NCBI GenBank assembly: GCA_933207985.1
Contig: OW240917.1
Coordinates: 113,562,655 to 113,626,654 of the forward strand
DNA length: 64,000 nt
Source of the DNA: Pelobates cultripes
Lineage: Eukaryota; Chordata; Amphibia; Anura; Pelobatidae
Reading direction: 5' to 3'
The notes beneath the pieces were generated by a model that saw only the letters and a list, made by a program, of their open reading frames with translations, searched no databases and was not told the DNA's origin. A program made the translations under genes and the position numbers. Each line of letters starts with the position of its first letter. Position 1 is the stretch's first letter. This document shows, piece by piece, positions 36,078 to 47,646 of the stretch.

Positions 36078-37256
36078 TGGGGTGGGGAACATCCGGCCTG
36101 CAAAATCATTTGAATCGGACGGTGGAGAGCTGGCCCTGCTTGTCAGCCTTTTTTGGGCCGGTGGAGAGATCACAGATCTCCCTCACCGATCTTCGGGCAG
36201 TTTATTAAGGGAGAGGGAGGAAACTAGGACCCGGGAGCCTGCTGGATAGGAGGAGGACCCAGGAGGCTGTGATGCAAATCGGAGCGTTGCCGCGTGTAAT
36301 CCTGGAAACACTCTGACAGCGATGTGCTCGCGGGAAGAAAATAGTGATGTCAGCCTGCAGGCTAAAGTGCACGCGAAACCACTGGACAACCAGGGATCGC
36401 AGTGATATGTTCTCTCCTTCCATATCAGAGGTAAGAAGGAGGAGGGGGGTGCATACATTTTTTTCCTCTTTGTAAGTAAAAAAAATCTATAGATTTTCTC
36501 CCTGATCCCCCCACCCCAATATAGACCCCTGACACACACTACACTACCTCACATACACATACTGCACCCCTCACACACACACACACATAACCCCTCACAC
36601 AAACACACAAACACACAACACAACTCACACAAACACCCCACACACACACTGCACCCCTCTCACAAACACAGCATCCCTCACACACAGTACACCCCCTCAC
36701 ACACAGACACACACAGCATCCCTCACACAAACACACTACACCCCACACACACACACAGCACACCTAACACACACAGAACCCCTCACACATACTCTGCACC
36801 CTTCACACACACACACACACACACACACATGGAACTCCTCGCACAAACAGACTGCACACCCACCCCAACACACATAGAACTCCTCACACAAACACACTGC
36901 ACCGCCTCACACACAAACAGCACACTTCACACAAACACACTGCACTCCGCACAAACACTCTGTACCCATTACTCACACACTCACAGACTGCACCTCACAC
37001 ACACACACACACTACACCCCTCTCACACACACATTACACCCATCTCTCTCTCACACACACACTGCGAGTATCAACATCATCAATACCAACATCACACCAA
37101 AGAGAAGCAGTTCCAGCCATCAAATTAGGAGTGAGTTAATTAAACGTTTGACCAAATACAGCAGGCTAGTTCTTAAGCTGATAATTTTGTATGGCCTGCG
37201 AATGATGTTTTAAATATCCAAATGGTGCTAGGCAGATAAAAAGTTCCCCACCCCTG
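36078..37256. mobile_element. Non-autonomous hAT element (GGGGTGGGGAAC ends)
   Basis: The 8-bp duplication TTCTAGGA flanks it (36070-36077, 37257-37264). The ends are TGGGGTGGGGAAC and, reverse complemented, CAGGGGTGGGGAAC; the left CA is mutated. The interior holds a GC-rich block, a splice-donor-like CAGAG|GTAAG on the plus strand at 36430, and ~530 bp of CA-rich microsatellite. Opposite-strand ORFs here are repeat artefacts. Confidence 0.88.
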
Positions 37257-37264
37257 TTCTAGGA

Positions 37265-38420
37265 CACAATTAATACATCATCTAGAGGCAGCAACTAATG
37301 GTGTGTTTAAAAAGCTAAAAATGATTTATCCAAAAAGACTTACAGTAACACTCATAACCACATTAACTGATTAAAATACTTGGGTACCTGGAGCTTTCGG
37401 TCCCAAATCAATGCTAAACAATTTTACTCAGAGAGATTCCGTCACTGGCAGTCATTCAGCCAATGACAAAATGTCATAGGTAAAGCTATGATCCACTTCA
37501 CGTTGTACCAAGGGATGCAGGCAGTAATTAGCCTGAGAGCTTCAACAGAGTGCTCTCAGCCAATCACTAACTCAATAGCCAGTCTGAAATGGTTTGCATA
37601 ACTGCGCCTCTGTCATATCGTATTTAAAGGCATTACTGTGGGCTGCAGTGAGTAAAGCATTTAGCAGTGATGTAAAACCCATTTCCAGCAAACTCCAGGC
37701 ATCATGATCATCTCAATCACTTCAAGTGGTTATGCTGTCCACAGTGTTCCTTAAAACATATCATTGCAGTTAAACAGGCTATGTGGGTGAGGTATTTAAA
37801 TGCTTATACAAGTAGAATTTTCAGGTCTAATTTTAGGCTAGGATATTTTAACAATATTCCCTGTGGGTGTTAAAATAACATTCCATACAGACTTAAATTC
37901 CAGTGTCCCAGTTATAATTTGAAATTGAAGTAGCACCTCAGAAGTGTGTGCTTTCAATTGGTAGCCATTTACACTGTGGATCATTTTCAGTGAAGTTTAT
38001 GAGGCCAAAACTAATTTGAAATGTAAATGACAGCATTATTTCAGAACAACCTGCAAGACCATTAACATGTCTCCATCTCTTAGCAGAAAAAATAAAAATT
38101 AACCTTTATAAAATGTAAAACCTCTTTAGTTTTGATAAGCGTTCAATAAAATTTTGTTATAAGGAGGAAGTGTTTGGAGATTCTATTTTAAGCCTGAAAG
38201 TCAGTGTTGGGGGAGCATAAAGTACATTTACTAAGAATCCAACAGATGGGATAAGGCCAGCCTTGGGACAAACAGTGATGGCAAGGGATGCCAATGGGGA
38301 GCCATGTGGCGTAGGCCTTCTAGATAGACATTTCCAGCAATGCAGCAAAATCTCCCCCAGCACTGGTAATAAACCATAAATTCCCATTTTGAAATCCTTT
38401 TTAAATCAGTGCTTTTCTGT
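37265..38420. other. Likely includes the UGT8 3' untranslated region
   Basis: This single-copy-looking sequence lies directly after the UGT8 stop codon on the minus strand. I see no convincing AATAAA on the minus strand close by (one TTTATT on the plus strand is at 36201, beyond the hAT), so the transcript end is not placed. Confidence 0.35.
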
Positions 38421-38772
38421 TCATTTTACTTTTTTTTCATGTTTGATGAATCCGTTTTTCTTGTGTTTGCCATTTGCTATTCCGTTATGACAAAATCCAT
38501 TTAGGGTGCTGTGCTTTGCACTGGTTAAATTTTTCTTAAAATATTTGACTAGATTTGAAACAAAGTACCAGCCTAAGAAACCTGCTAAAAATGTAAGTAT
38601 AATAGCATCCACTAAATAGTACTGGTACAAAGAGATATCATAGGCCGCAGCTCGCAGGTGTTCTGCCCCATCATGACGTAGAATGTAATCAATCCAATAT
38701 GTAGCTCTAGTCACAGGATGGCCTGGTTGATCCTTGTGAATGTTGGACATCCTCAACGCCTGTTGTCGATAA
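38421..38772 (-). CDS. UGT8: UGT8 last coding exon (C-terminus, membrane anchor)
   Basis: After an acceptor (ctactcag) the frame reads YRQQALRMSNIHKDQPGHPV, then YWIDYILRH, a hydrophobic span YLVDAIILTFLAGFLGWYF (about 19 residues, the C-terminal transmembrane helix) and a basic tail ending HEKKVK and stop. KKVK is a dilysine (KKxx) ER-retention signal, as in vertebrate ceramide galactosyltransferase. The enzyme transfers galactose from UDP-galactose to ceramide in the ER lumen, making myelin galactosylceramide. The phase joins the previous exon (GAAAG|T) as Ser-Tyr. The tail is identical in pattern to mammalian UGT8, which supports orthology rather than another UGT. Confidence 0.95.
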
Positions 38773-38966
38773 CTGAGTAGTACAAAGAAAAATATAACAA
38801 TTAAAACATATTTTCAAAAACATTTAACATCAAGGTCATGTGTGAGAGAGTAACATGGATTTTTATTTTACCTTTGAATCAATAAAAGAATAAACCTTTT
38901 ACAAATTCTTTGTGTTTGCCTCATCTTGAATTCTATATTGGAGCCCTGAAAGCTGCACCAAGGTGC

Positions 38967-39312
38967 TTAAAGGAACACAAACATGTATTCCGGACACTAT
39001 AGTGTTAAAAACACCATCTAGCCTCCTACTTGCCTCCTAACTATAGTAAATCTTACCTTTATTCCAGTCTGCTACTGCTTGCTCTGCCCCTGATCTGCCT
39101 CCAAACGCAATCAGCAATCTCCTCATAGAGATGCATTAAATCAATACATGTCTACGATGAAAATTGCATGCAGAGGGTGAAGACACTGAATGTCAGTGCT
39201 GCCTTTTCTCTAAAACAAACAGTGTTTACAGCAAAAAGGCTGCAGGGACTGACTATACTCTACCAAAACAACTACAATAAGCTGTAGTTGTTCTGGTGAG
39301 TATAAGGTACCA
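38967..39312. mobile_element. T2-type MITE in UGT8 intron
   Basis: TTAAAGGAACACAAACATG begins it at 38967. The right part has 'aactacaataagctgtagttgttctggtgag' and a decayed terminus running into the next element near 39312. No coding capacity. Confidence 0.7.
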
Positions 39313-40219
39313 TAAAAGGGACACTCCAGGCAGCTAAACAAGTTAAGCTTAATTTAAAGCTAAGAAGCTCAACAATTCCTATGGTTAGTTTCTTGTCTTT
39401 CAATTCTGTGTAGTTTTCCTGCAGTGCTTTCAGCAGTGTAACCCAGCCTCCTTAGCCAACCCCTCTCAGATTTCAACATGTTCCTGATTCCCAGTGTCTG
39501 AAAGAAACTTACTTCAGCTAATGAAAATAGAGACATGTCTTCTGTAGTTTAAGGAATGCTCACAGCACAGACTGCACCACAGAGACAAGGCTAGAGCTCA
39601 TATGTGTTTCTCTCCATGTAATGCATTCTCCTCCAGCACGAGTCAGCCAACCTCTTTACCCATTTCCCTACCAGTCCCCGTCGGTCAACCTCCTAACCCA
39701 CTGTCAATCCCTCCAGTCTCTGTTAGTCAACGACTCTACCCGCTGTCAACCCCTTCCCTGTCAGTCCCTGTCCTCCAGCTCCAGGCACCCAGACCACTGC
39801 TGCACATTGGAGTGGTCTGGGTGCCATCTCCCACTACTCTTAACCCGGCAAGTGTAATTATTGCAGTTTTGTATAAACTGCAATAATTACCTTGCAGGGT
39901 TAACTCCTCCTCTAGTGACTGTCTACTAGACAGCCACTAGAGGGCACTTCCTGCATTATAGCACGCTGTATGAGGACCTCCAGCGTCGCTCATTTCCCCA
40001 TAGGAAAGCATTGAAAAGCATTTTCAATGCTTTCCTATGGGGCCGGTGGGCGGGATCAGTCTCGCACACCGGCCGACGCAAACACTGGGAGGAGCGGCGG
40101 CGGAGGAAGAAGCAGCGTCCCTCGTTTTCACCCCTTCAGCAACTGGATATTGGGAGGGAGAGGGGACCTGCAGTGCCAGGAAAACGGATTGTTTTCCTGG
40201 CACTGGAGTTTCCCTTTAA
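39313..40219. mobile_element. Larger TTAA-type non-autonomous element in UGT8 intron
   Basis: Ends are AAAAGGGACACTCCAGGCAG and, reverse complemented from 40219, TTAAAGGGAAACTCCAGTGC. The inside has two marked palindromes: 'attattgcagttt..aaactgcaataat' (39857-39891) and 'ccccataggaaagcattgaaaagc / gcttttcaatgctttcctatgggg' (39996-40042). Several overlapping plus ORFs lack any recognisable product. It may be two abutting or nested T2 relatives. Confidence 0.6.
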
Positions 40220-40349
40220 CCCTTTACCAGCCAGCCAACATCCCTACCCACTGTTAACCCCTTCTCTGCCAGTCCCAGTAAATCTAGATAGATAGATAAA
40301 GATATATAGATAGAGAGAGAGAGGTATAGGTAAAGATACAAAGAAAAAT

Positions 40350-41500
40350 ATAACAATTATTATTATTATGATATTAATAGAGCGCCGTAAAATTCCACAG
40401 TGCTTTACAATGGGTGGACGAATAGACATGTAGTTTTAACCAGACAAGTTGGACACACAGGAACAGAGGGGTTGAGGGCCCTGCTCAATGAGCTTAAATG
40501 CTACAGGGAGTGGGGTAAAATGACACAAAAAGGTAAGGATAGTATTAGACTAATGACAGTTGCAGAAGAGGAATCAGTCAGGAGCAATTAACAGTTTAAT
40601 TAATACGCTTTTATGAAGAAGTGGGGTTTTTAACGATTTTTTGAAGGAGTGGAGACTGGGTGAGCATCTAACGGAGGAGGGAAGCGAGTTCCACAGGAAC
40701 GGTGCAGCCCTCGAGAAATCTTGAAGGTGAGCATCAGAGGTGGGAGTACGGACAGAAGATAGACGTAAGTCTTCAGCAGATCGTAAGGGCCTAGACGGGA
40801 CATACTTGTGTATAAGGGAGGATAGATAGGTGGGAGCAGCATTATGTAGAGATTTGAAAGCAAGAACCAGAATTTTAAATTGAGCTCTATATTTTATAGG
40901 AAGCCAATGTAGGGACTGACAGAAGGGTGAGGCATGGGAGGTGCGCGCGGACAGGAAGATGAGCCTCGCCGCCGCATTCATTATGGACTGTAACAGCGCT
41001 AGTTGGGAGTACGTAAGACCACTGAGAAGCGTATTACAGTAGTCAAGGCGAGAAAGGACAGTGGAATGGATAGACTGAATATGAGGCGATAGACTGAACA
41101 TGAGGCGTGAAGGAGAGGTCAGAGTCAAAGAGAAAACCTAGGCAGCAAGCCTACGTGGTGGAGCTGATGGTAGAACCGTTGACTTGGAAGGAGACAAACA
41201 CAGAAGTAACAACACTTGAGGGAGGAAAGACCAGAATTTCAGTTTTGGTCAAGTTTAGTTTAAGGAAGTGGGCAGCCATCCAGTTAGAAACAGCAGAGAT
41301 GCAGTCAGAGACACTAGTCAAGAGGGACGGGGAGAGATCAGGAGAGGACAGGTAGATTTGCGTGTCATCTGCGTAGAAATAATATTGGAAGCCAAAGGAG
41401 CTAATGAGTTTACCAAGGGAGGCAGTATACACAGGAGTAGCAACACTTGAGAAAGGAAAGACCAGAATTTCAGTTTTGGTCAAGTTGAGTTTAAGGAAGT
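40350..41500 (-). mobile_element. L2-clade LINE 3' part, decayed, in UGT8 intron
   Basis: Minus-strand frames show [12 protein letters not shown] near 41380-41345 (the catalytic box is intact), [20 protein letters not shown] near 41290-41230, and then TVLSRLDYCNTLLSGLTYSQ..NAAARLI..LHWLPIKYRAQFKIL..FKSLHNAAPTYLSSL from about 41065 to 40800. These are the C-terminal conserved blocks of L2-type ORF2. The 3' end is an (ATT)n-type tail at 40350-40378. A ~65-bp block at 41208-41275 is repeated at 41418-41485, an internal duplication near the 5' truncation. Confidence 0.85.
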
Positions 41501-41904
41501 AATGGTAATGATAATGATATCAATCATTATCAATCTCTGGACTGCTTATGTAATGCAGACAGTGAAATGGTATAGTCCATTAACTTCTCCCACAACTGTA
41601 AAATAAAACAATTCATTTAAACTTCCTGCACCACGGAAAGAAAGGGGTGAGCCGACATTTTCAACAACTTTTATTATATTAGTGACTAGCGGCTTCTGGC
41701 AGAGAAATTCATACCGTTACAGGATGGTAATCAGAACTAGAGTATAAATGTGGCCCATTAAGGCTTTAAGAATTACATTTTATACTGCAAAAAACATGAA
41801 AACAAAAACGTTTATACTTGTTTTTGTTATTGAAGCGGTTAACATACACTGTTACAATATTAACAAGAAAATGCAAAAAAATATATAATGTGGAAATAGT
41901 TTAC

Positions 41905-42124
41905 CTTTCATCATTGATAACATTTGTAAGAGCTTTAAATAAATTTCCTTCAGTCATCTTTTTCCATTCTAGAAGAATACCCATTCCTTTTGCTTGTACA
42001 CGTGTCATGGTATCATAATGGTCACCAAAAAGTGGGATTCCTACAACAGGTACTCCATGGTACATGGCTTCAAAAATACCATTCAAACCCCCATGACTGA
42101 GAAATGCCTTAATCTTCAGGTGAC
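41905..42124 (-). CDS. UGT8: UGT8 exon with UGT signature
   Basis: The 220-bp exon is bounded by acceptor tattttag and donor GAAAG|GTAAAC. It encodes HLKIKAFLSHGGLNGIFEAM, then YHGVPVVGIPLFGDHYDTMT and RVQAKGMGILLEWKKMTEGN..ALTNVINDE. This contains the glycosyltransferase-1 UGT signature (HGG..N..E....GVP....P...D......) that binds the UDP-sugar. Exon phases (2 bases at each edge) match the neighbouring exons. It is in the C-terminal Rossmann domain, lumenal side of the ER. Confidence 0.96.
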
Positions 42125-42650
42125 CTAAAATAATAATTATAAAATATACTTATCCATACCTATATAGATTGCATTGAAAACTAAATACATTTTCAACATT
42201 GAATAAAAGAAATGGGTGGAAAGTAAAATGTGGTGGGAAGTAGCAGTTGAATAAGTGGTTGTATCTAAGTAAACTATATAAATGTGTTTAGAAAAAGTAT
42301 GTGTAAAATAAGATACAGGTCTTGTTCTAAATTACTTGTTAGTTGCATAAACTGTTATTAGTACATCAACACAGAGCAGCCTTTCAGCCTGTTCACATCA
42401 CAAACCACACCTCTAAAATTATACATCCCTATTTGTAAATTTTAAATCTTGGGAGGAATAATACTGTTCAGTCTAGAAGGTTTCTGTGCCTCTATTAGAT
42501 AGAAATGACTTCTGTCAAATATAGGCACAAGTTAAGTTTCAGTTTTATTTAGTATCAACCCATTAACATGTATATACATTACAATGTACAAGCATAGAAA
42601 GTTGCCAACTAAACTTAGCAGGTCACACACACACATAGGCACAAACAGGT

Positions 42651-42682
<32 letters not shown>

Positions 42683-43605
42683 CACGTAGGCAAAGATCTA
42701 CACAGAGACACACACTCACTTTAAAAAAAAAAAAAGAGAGATTATTGGTCGTATGGTGGGGAGATTTAACTCACAGAGGTATGACCAGACTACAAAATAT
42801 TGTGTATTTTCACTTTAATTGGAGGCTGTGTGAGCACAGCATTGCTTATTGTTCTCATCCTGATGGATGGTGTATGGCAGGCGGCAGCAGTTGGTTAACT
42901 AGTTCAGAATTACTACTTCCATGCTCCTCTCTCTGGCCGGCTGGCGGTCTAAACCATACATCTTTACTGGGAGCGCAAGTAGAACAGTGATAGAGGCACA
43001 GACATTAGTTGTCGTATTCCTTGTGTCTCCATTTAAACTGTGCTGTTCTTTGAGGCAACACAGAACTCCAAATTACTAACTGAATATCTATACTGCTCTC
43101 TCTGACGAGATTCACAGAGCAGACTGGGCAAGGACAGCAGCACTACTCAATTGCAAACTGAACATCAAGTTTCTCTCTATAGATGGGAACAGAAAGCTTG
43201 AATTTGTTTCAGTGAGTTTACAGCTATATGTGTCATTAATGCAAGGAGAAAATTTTAATTATGTCATCAATGAGATTTACCAAACAGGATTTACTCTTGG
43301 ACACAATAATTATTATTCATATATTCATTTATTTTTATCCATTGTTACATTCTTTTTTGACCTTTATAAATTGAGATATTTGCTAATACATGCACATGTG
43401 ATGAACTCTGCACATAAAATAATTTATCAGTGTCTTATTTTATATTCTCCATTAATGCGGAGTGACTGCAATGCCAATAAGGAGGAAGCATGTCTGTATG
43501 ACCTGACAGCCTAGGAATTCTTCCTATATAAGAAATTAAATGACACCATCGCTATGATTGTTCTGGAAATTATTACATGCATCACTTTGAGTAAGGAAAT
43601 AGCCC
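42125..43605. repeat. UGT8 intron; CA microsatellite, no exon
   Basis: A (CA)n tract lies at 42625-42680 followed by an A-run near 42722. No other bounded element recognised in this part of the intron. Confidence 0.55.
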
Positions 43606-43857
43606 TTAAAGGGAAACACTGAGCACCATAACAACTTCATTGCAATTAAGTTGTTATGGTGCAAGGTGGTCCCGGAAGGCATCTTAGCTGTTGGTTTAAC
43701 CCATAAGTATGGACAATGGTGCCTGATCGCTCTGCTTCTGCACTTCCTCTGAAAGTCAGAAGCCTCGCACCAAGTGCTGATGGCTTAGAGAATCAGCTGA
43801 TGCTCTCAGCCCATGTGGCGCACAGTCCATGACTTACTAGATTGTATATCCCCCTGG
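43606..43857. mobile_element. Truncated T2-like MITE in UGT8 intron
   Basis: Starts at TTAAAGGGAAACACTGAGCA (43606). An internal palindrome 'ccataacaactt..aagttgttatgg' follows. Its right end is missing; a hAT begins at 43866. Confidence 0.55.
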
Positions 43858-43865
43858 GAATAGGG

Positions 43866-44194
43866 CAGGGTTTGACAAATCAAGAAAGTGGAGGGAGGTG
43901 TAATTTCTTCCTCCCGGTGCCGAGGCTGCGCAGGGAAATTGCAAGCTGGCAAGGCACCAGATAACGATGGCGATGCTCGCTGCCAGCCCCAATTCCACAG
44001 AGCAGAAAGGGCAGTGTTTACATTGAAAATCCTGCAGGCACAGGCTATAAACACTAAAACAACTAAATTAAGCTGTAGTAGTTCTGGTGACTATAGTGTT
44101 CCTTTAAGAATTGTATTTTAAGCGTCAGGAAATAAAACTGACTCCTAACTTTTTTAGCTGGCTCGTAGATTCAAAGTAAATTTGTCAAGCCCTG
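43866..44194. mobile_element. Non-autonomous hAT, GGCTTGACAAAT family, short copy
   Basis: The exact 8-bp duplication GAATAGGG flanks it (43858-43865, 44195-44202). Ends are CAGGGTTTGACAAAT and, reverse complemented, CAGGGCTTGACAAAT. Within it, near its right side, sits a T2 end (TTAAAGGAACACTATAG on the minus strand at 44107). The larger copy at 51070-53171 has the equivalent T2 piece at the corresponding position. Confidence 0.9.
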
Positions 44195-44289
44195 GAATAG
44201 GGCCCACACCTCCTCCTGTTTTCGTTTGTCAAATTTGTATTGTCTTTTCGTTGTATTGTATTTTGTCTTTTTACTTGTACCATTGTAAC

Positions 44290-44681
44290 AATGGACAGTG
44301 CTACTGAATGTGATGGATCATCATGCAGACACTGAAGTTTCCTCATAGAGAGTCATTGATTCAATTCATCTCTATGAGGAGATGCTGATTGGCCAGGGCT
44401 GTGTTTGGATCATGCTGGCTCTGCCCCTGATCTGCCTCTGTCAGTCTCAGCCAATCCTATGGGGAAGCATTGTGATTGGATCGAGCTACCACATGTCAGC
44501 AGACTGCTTGTTTTTCGGAGTCTAACCGCATGCAGATTTACAGCTTCTGGTTTGAATACAGTAAGATTTTTAAATATATATTTATGGAGGCATGAGGGTC
44601 CCAGGAGGGCTAGATGGTGGTGTTAACACTATAGGGTCAGGAATACATGTTTGTGTTCCTGACCCTATAATGATCCTTTAA
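44290..44681. mobile_element. T2-type MITE, one clear end
   Basis: The right end reads 'gaccctataatgatcctttaa' (TTAA at 44678), and the family palindrome 'ctcatagagag..ctctatgagg' is at 44343-44382. The left end is unclear. Confidence 0.6.
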
Positions 44682-45212
44682 AACCCTGTTTTTATTTAGA
44701 GTAACCCTGTTAAAGTTAATCCTACTTGGGGGCCCTGCCGGTGAATGGATGGAGGACAAAATGCATCTTTGATTATGTAGCCATAATTCTTGTATTGGGA
44801 GGGGAGCCCTTGATTTCCTGTAACAATGGGGCACTGTGACTTGTTAGTCCCCTCTTCAGAAATGTACACATGATAACACATTATTATAATTTCTCCACTA
44901 GCATGTTCCACAGCATATTGTGTTTTTTTCTTTGCAGGTATTGTTTGTTTTTGGTGTATAAAGGAGGAAACCACACTAGTATTGTAGCACCTTTTTGTCT
45001 TAGGATTTTGTTTTTTATACTTGTAGGCGTCATTATAAAAGCAGTATTTACTATTTCACCGTTACCAGAATTTCATAACAATGATGAATATAAATAACAG
45101 ACGGCATGCTTTTCTTATTTATTCTTTCTATGTGTATAATTACAGGGGTAACATCTGAGACAGGATTGCTCCAATTAATTATAGAGGACTGTGAAAAATG
45201 CAATTTACTCAC
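44682..45212. other. UGT8 intron, no feature recognised
   Basis: AT-rich sequence. ORFs on both strands show no homology I can recognise. Confidence 0.45.
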
Positions 45213-45289
45213 CCAATAAGTCATTTTGAGGTAGCCATTCTACCAGTTTTGTGTTGTTTCCTAAATTCTTTGGTTTGCTCCCAGAAAAT
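45213..45289 (-). CDS. UGT8: UGT8 short exon
   Basis: The 77-bp exon (acceptor tttctag, donor TTGG|GTGAG) encodes [20 protein letters not shown] plus QNDLLG. The [10 protein letters not shown] string spans this exon and the next, and it begins the nucleotide-sugar binding signature of the UGT family. Split codons at both edges fit the neighbours (Arg before, Gly after). It is too short to appear as a stand-alone ORF. Confidence 0.95.
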
Positions 45290-45398
45290 CTAGAAACAAA
45301 TATAAAATAAATAATACACATTCAATGCAGGAAACATGCATACTTCTTATTACTTACTATTTGAATGGGTAAGTATTCATTTTGTCTTTGTCACTTAC

Positions 45399-45541
45399 CG
45401 CCAAATCACTTTCTGAGGTAATTTTGCAAGTGCACCAGCTAGTTTATGTGCAATGTCTTCTGACAAGTACTTCACACCCGCTCCAAATGAAACCAGAACA
45501 AATCCATTTTCATCCACGCTGTCCACCCACATTTTAAAATC
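45399..45541 (-). CDS. UGT8: UGT8 exon, start of the C-terminal domain
   Basis: The 143-bp exon (acceptor cttaaaag, donor TGGCG|GTAAGT) encodes DFKMWVDSVDENGFVLVSFG, then AGVKYLSEDIAHKLAGALAK and LPQKVIWR. The FVLVSFGAGVKYLSED string is characteristic of UGT8 and opens the UDP-galactose binding half of the enzyme. Upstream coding sequence (signal peptide and the acceptor-binding N-terminal domain, one large exon in other vertebrates) is not seen between 45542 and 64000. That exon must lie beyond the window, or be lost; only the former is likely given the intact downstream exons. Confidence 0.95.
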
Positions 45542-45649
45542 CTTTTAAGAGGAACAATATTGTCTTAGTCATGCTGACTTACACTAATACATTTGACAAT
45601 AGTAATAATCATGTTCACGTGTAAAGGGATTACTTAACAACACTGTCTA

Positions 45650-45980
45650 TGCATCAATGCCGTTAACCTTTGGCACACCTTGTGAACTAGAAGAAGTGAT
45701 TTTATCAGAGTCCATACAGATGTTCAAATAGCTACTAGATGCATACTTGCAAAAAACAGAATATTCAAGGATATAATCTTTCAATGTAGGGTAATAACTG
45801 CTTGATCCAAGGGTAAATCTGACTGCCATTCTGGGGTCAAGAAGGAACTGTTTTCGTTGCACAATTGTGCTTCAAACTGTTTTTTTTCTTGCCTTCTTTT
45901 GGATCAACAGCAAAAAACAAATATGAGGAAGGCTGAACTTGATGGACGCAAGTCTCTTTTCAGCTATGTAACTATGTAAA
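45650..45980 (+). mobile_element. LINE 3' tail fragment (CR1-like)
   Basis: Ends with 'aggctgaacttgatggacgcaagtctc..cagctatgtaactatgtaa', a common terminal motif of CR1-group LINEs in frog DNA. Minor coding remnants only. It sits upstream of the first UGT8 exon in the window, inside the large intron. Confidence 0.65.
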
Positions 45981-46114
45981 TACATGCTTATACCCTAATC
46001 ATTAGGAGATACCGAGTTGAGAAGATTACATGTCAATGACATGGCTGGGATCAGAATTAATGCCCACAAAAAAGGTGTGTCAGTCTGGTGTATTTATAAG
46101 AGAAGCATTTAATT

Positions 46115-46251
46115 CAGGGCTGTCCAATCCGCGGCCCCCCAGATGTTGCTGAACTACAACTCCCATGATTCCCTGGCTATCGGTTTCATTTAAAGACTCA
46201 TGGGAGTTGTAGTTCAGCAACATCTGGGGGGCCGCAGGTTGGACAGGCCTG
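46115..46251. mobile_element. Palindromic hAT MITE
   Basis: It has an exact 8-bp duplication ATTTAATT (46107-46114, 46252-46259). The 137-bp element is almost entirely a palindrome: CAGGGCTGTCCAATCC..actacaactcccatga on the left, its complement on the right ending TTGGACAGGCCTG. It could fold into one long hairpin. Confidence 0.93.
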
Positions 46252-46620
46252 ATTTAATTGAACAAAGCCTAGCAATATATAGCAATGCCCAGCAGTTAAT
46301 AAAAGGTATATTTTTTTTATACATTAGGAAATGTTTTATATAATACATAAATATACATTTTGATATTCTATGCGTATAATTATGTATTATTTTACATAAT
46401 TAAGTGATCTGATTAATTATAATTTGAGGGACCTGCCTGATAACCCAATCAGAATTTAATGTGCAAGCCCCATATTTGACAATGTAACTTCCCAAAACAT
46501 GTAAAACCTGTACATGGGGGGATATTGTAGACCTCGCTGAACACAAATGTTAGTGTTTTTAAACAGTAAAACTCAAAATACAGATCACAGTATTATACTG
46601 TGATCAGAATTTTTTTTTAA

Positions 46621-47642
46621 CCCCTTAGGGTTACCTTTTTTTTTTTTTAACCCTCAGGGGTTCAATTTATTTAATTCATTAATTTAAATATTTTACAATA
46701 ATATATTTTGCTAGCTGGGGTGGGTAGGAGTTATGGGAAATTGGGGAATTTACCGTTAGTGCTGCTTACTGCTAGTTAGGGGCTAACGGTAAAAAAAAAA
46801 AAAAAAAGCTTATAAAAATGTTAAATCTGTAAAAAAAAGTTTTAAGAAAATGTAAAAAAATTAATAAGCAAAAAAATAGCTAAAATAGTCTAAAAACTAG
46901 TTTTAAATAGTAAAACAAGTTTAAAAAAGTAACAAAATACATTTAAAAATGCTCATTACCACTACACCTGGAACAAACTAAAGAAAAAATGATCCCATGC
47001 TAAGATTCAAAATACACCTTTTGAATTACCCCAGGGTGTATTCTTTAATAAATAGTATGTGTTTGTGGGGAAGTTTCAATAACCAACCATCTAAACTACT
47101 CCAAAATGGAGCATGGACAGAGCATAAAACTTCAAAGTTAGAAAAAAACGAAATAGCTGCGTCTCAAATGTGCTTCTTCAACATCCACATATACCTGGCA
47201 AAGGTACATACGGGGGTATTGCTGTACTCAGACGACATAGCTGAGCAACATATGTAGTATTATACAGTCGTAGCACCCATAAGGTTTGCAAAATATACTG
47301 TGCAAACTCACTTTGTGTGTCAAAAAGGCAGAAAAAAACGCTTATTACCACTACACTTGGTACAAACTAGCGGAAAAATGATCCCATGCTAAGGTTCAAA
47401 ATATGCCTTTTGAAATACCCTGGGCTTTTTGGCATTTTTATATAATTAATGAGAATGTATCTATGTATATGTGACATCAAATTAAAGCCCTGTTTTCCCT
47501 CATATTATATGGTGTATAATATGTGTTGGTGCAATAAATGACAGAGATGCAAATTGCGTTTGAATACAAACAGCAGAAAAATGCAGAAATGGCCTTTGTC
47601 CTTAAGCGTAAGACAAGCTTCTGAAGCTGTGTACTTAAGGGG
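46621..47642. mobile_element. piggyBac-like non-autonomous element
   Basis: TTAA flanks both ends (46617-46620, 47643-47646). The termini are CCCCTTAGGG and, reverse complemented, CCCCTTAAGTACAC. Inside, a ~95-bp segment with 'gatcccatgctaag(a/g)ttcaaaata' occurs at 46951-47040 and again at 47336-47430. No transposase is present. The superfamily is inferred from TTAA and the CCC start. Confidence 0.7.
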
Positions 47643-47646
47643 TTAA

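Noticed and set aside
36183..36423. Minus ORF pair as small genes
   Set aside because: They cover the GC-rich block of a hAT with clear target duplications, and the frame has no recognisable product.
42625..42730. CRISPR-like or other functional short repeat array
   Set aside because: It is a plain (CA)n microsatellite followed by an A-run in an intron; a vertebrate window would not contain CRISPR.
45399..45541. UGT8 exons as another UGT1/UGT2 family gene
   Set aside because: The FVLVSFGAGVKYLSED and HEKKVK strings and the exon lengths (143, 77, 220 bp) fit UGT8; UGT1/2 C-termini differ.
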